Of a DNA stretch of 64,000 nt, positions 63,951 through 64,000 are shown in pieces (the stretch's first letter is position 1; each line of letters begins with the position of its first letter). The DNA lies in contig NZ_KB899045.1 of NCBI RefSeq assembly GCF_000377985.1, positions 1-64,000 on the forward strand. The letters run 5' to 3'. A program made the translations under genes and the position numbers. Origin of the DNA: Sporolactobacillus vineae DSM 21990 = SL153. Lineage in GTDB: Bacteria > Bacillota > Bacilli > Bacillales > Sporolactobacillaceae. A model generated the notes under the pieces. It was not told the DNA's origin. It did no database searches and saw nothing but the letters and a program-made list of their open reading frames with translations.

Positions 63951-64000
63951 TTGGAACTTTGGTTTACGGAAAAACATACGGACCACGTCCGGTTCTCAAT
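63951..64000 (+). CDS. speE: Spermidine synthase, N-terminal fragment (cut by window end)
   Basis: The last 50 bases encode LELWFTEKHTDHVRFS from a TTG, after GGGAGGGGTAG. This is the usual start of SpeE (spermidine synthase), which transfers the aminopropyl group made by SpeD. The gene continues past the window. It starts 2 nt after the speA stop. Confidence 0.85.
   Translation, partial: MELWFTEKHTDHVRFS

Overview
The window looks like chromosome of a low-to-mid GC, spore-former-type Firmicute (Bacilli). The best guess is a Sporolactobacillus-like lactic acid bacterium. This rests on Gram-positive ribosome binding sites and sigma-A promoters, a leucine T-box, cre and CodY-like boxes, LytR-CpsA-Psr proteins, a teichuronic-acid (tua) gene set, pyruvate formate-lyase and a glucitol PTS operon in lactobacillus gene order. 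The taxon is an inference; there is no rRNA or tRNA to fix it. I see no transposase, prophage or CRISPR array.

Layout. 1-12.5 kb: branched-chain amino acid synthesis (ilvD divergent from ilvBNC, then ilvA, a lone ABC ATPase, and T-box-controlled leuABCD). 12.5-17.6 kb: an MFS transporter behind its own attenuator-like leader, then pflB-pflA. 18-28 kb: single genes (DUF1861 protein, zinc-ribbon/TcaA-type membrane protein, LCP protein, chemoreceptor, YdcF-like protein, AEC transporter) and the rpe-tkt pentose phosphate pair. 28.4-33.8 kb: sorbitol operon gutFRMCBA. 33.9-40.4 kb: OsmC-like protein, GH42 and GH130 glycosidases, 2-hydroxyacid dehydrogenase, succinate-semialdehyde dehydrogenase. 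40.5-49.4 kb: envelope genes on the minus strand (LCP, DUF1906/PG-binding, GT-C and GT2 pair), a two-component system and a NERD protein. 49.7-61.3 kb: a rearranged teichuronic-acid cluster holding all eight tua functions plus an extra glycosyltransferase and an epimerase. 61.5 kb to the end: polyamine operon speD-speA-speE.

Two things stand out. First, three intergenic arrays (1-150, 34361-34470, 49431-49510) have different sequences but the same build: short GC-rich or ATATCG cores spaced 20 bp apart, i.e. two helical turns, with one 19-bp step in 69 core positions' worth of array 1. I do not recognise them as a named family. One is wrongly translated as the N-terminus of the GH42 enzyme by naive ORF calling. 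Second, the branched-chain pathway has reduced allosteric domains (LeuA lacks its C-terminal regulatory domain, IlvA lacks an ACT-like domain, IlvN is a single ACT domain), while RNA-level control is dense: a Leu T-box before leuA, a leader peptide reading V-V-N-V-L-I-I plus terminator before ilvD, a structured leader before ilvB, and a Leu-rich leader peptide with competing hairpins before the MFS gene. Leader-peptide attenuation is unusual for this pathway in Bacilli.

All functional calls are from reading translated sequence and motifs; no database search was run. Several starts were moved from the longest ORF to sites with a better ribosome binding site and family-typical N-terminus, as stated per entry.
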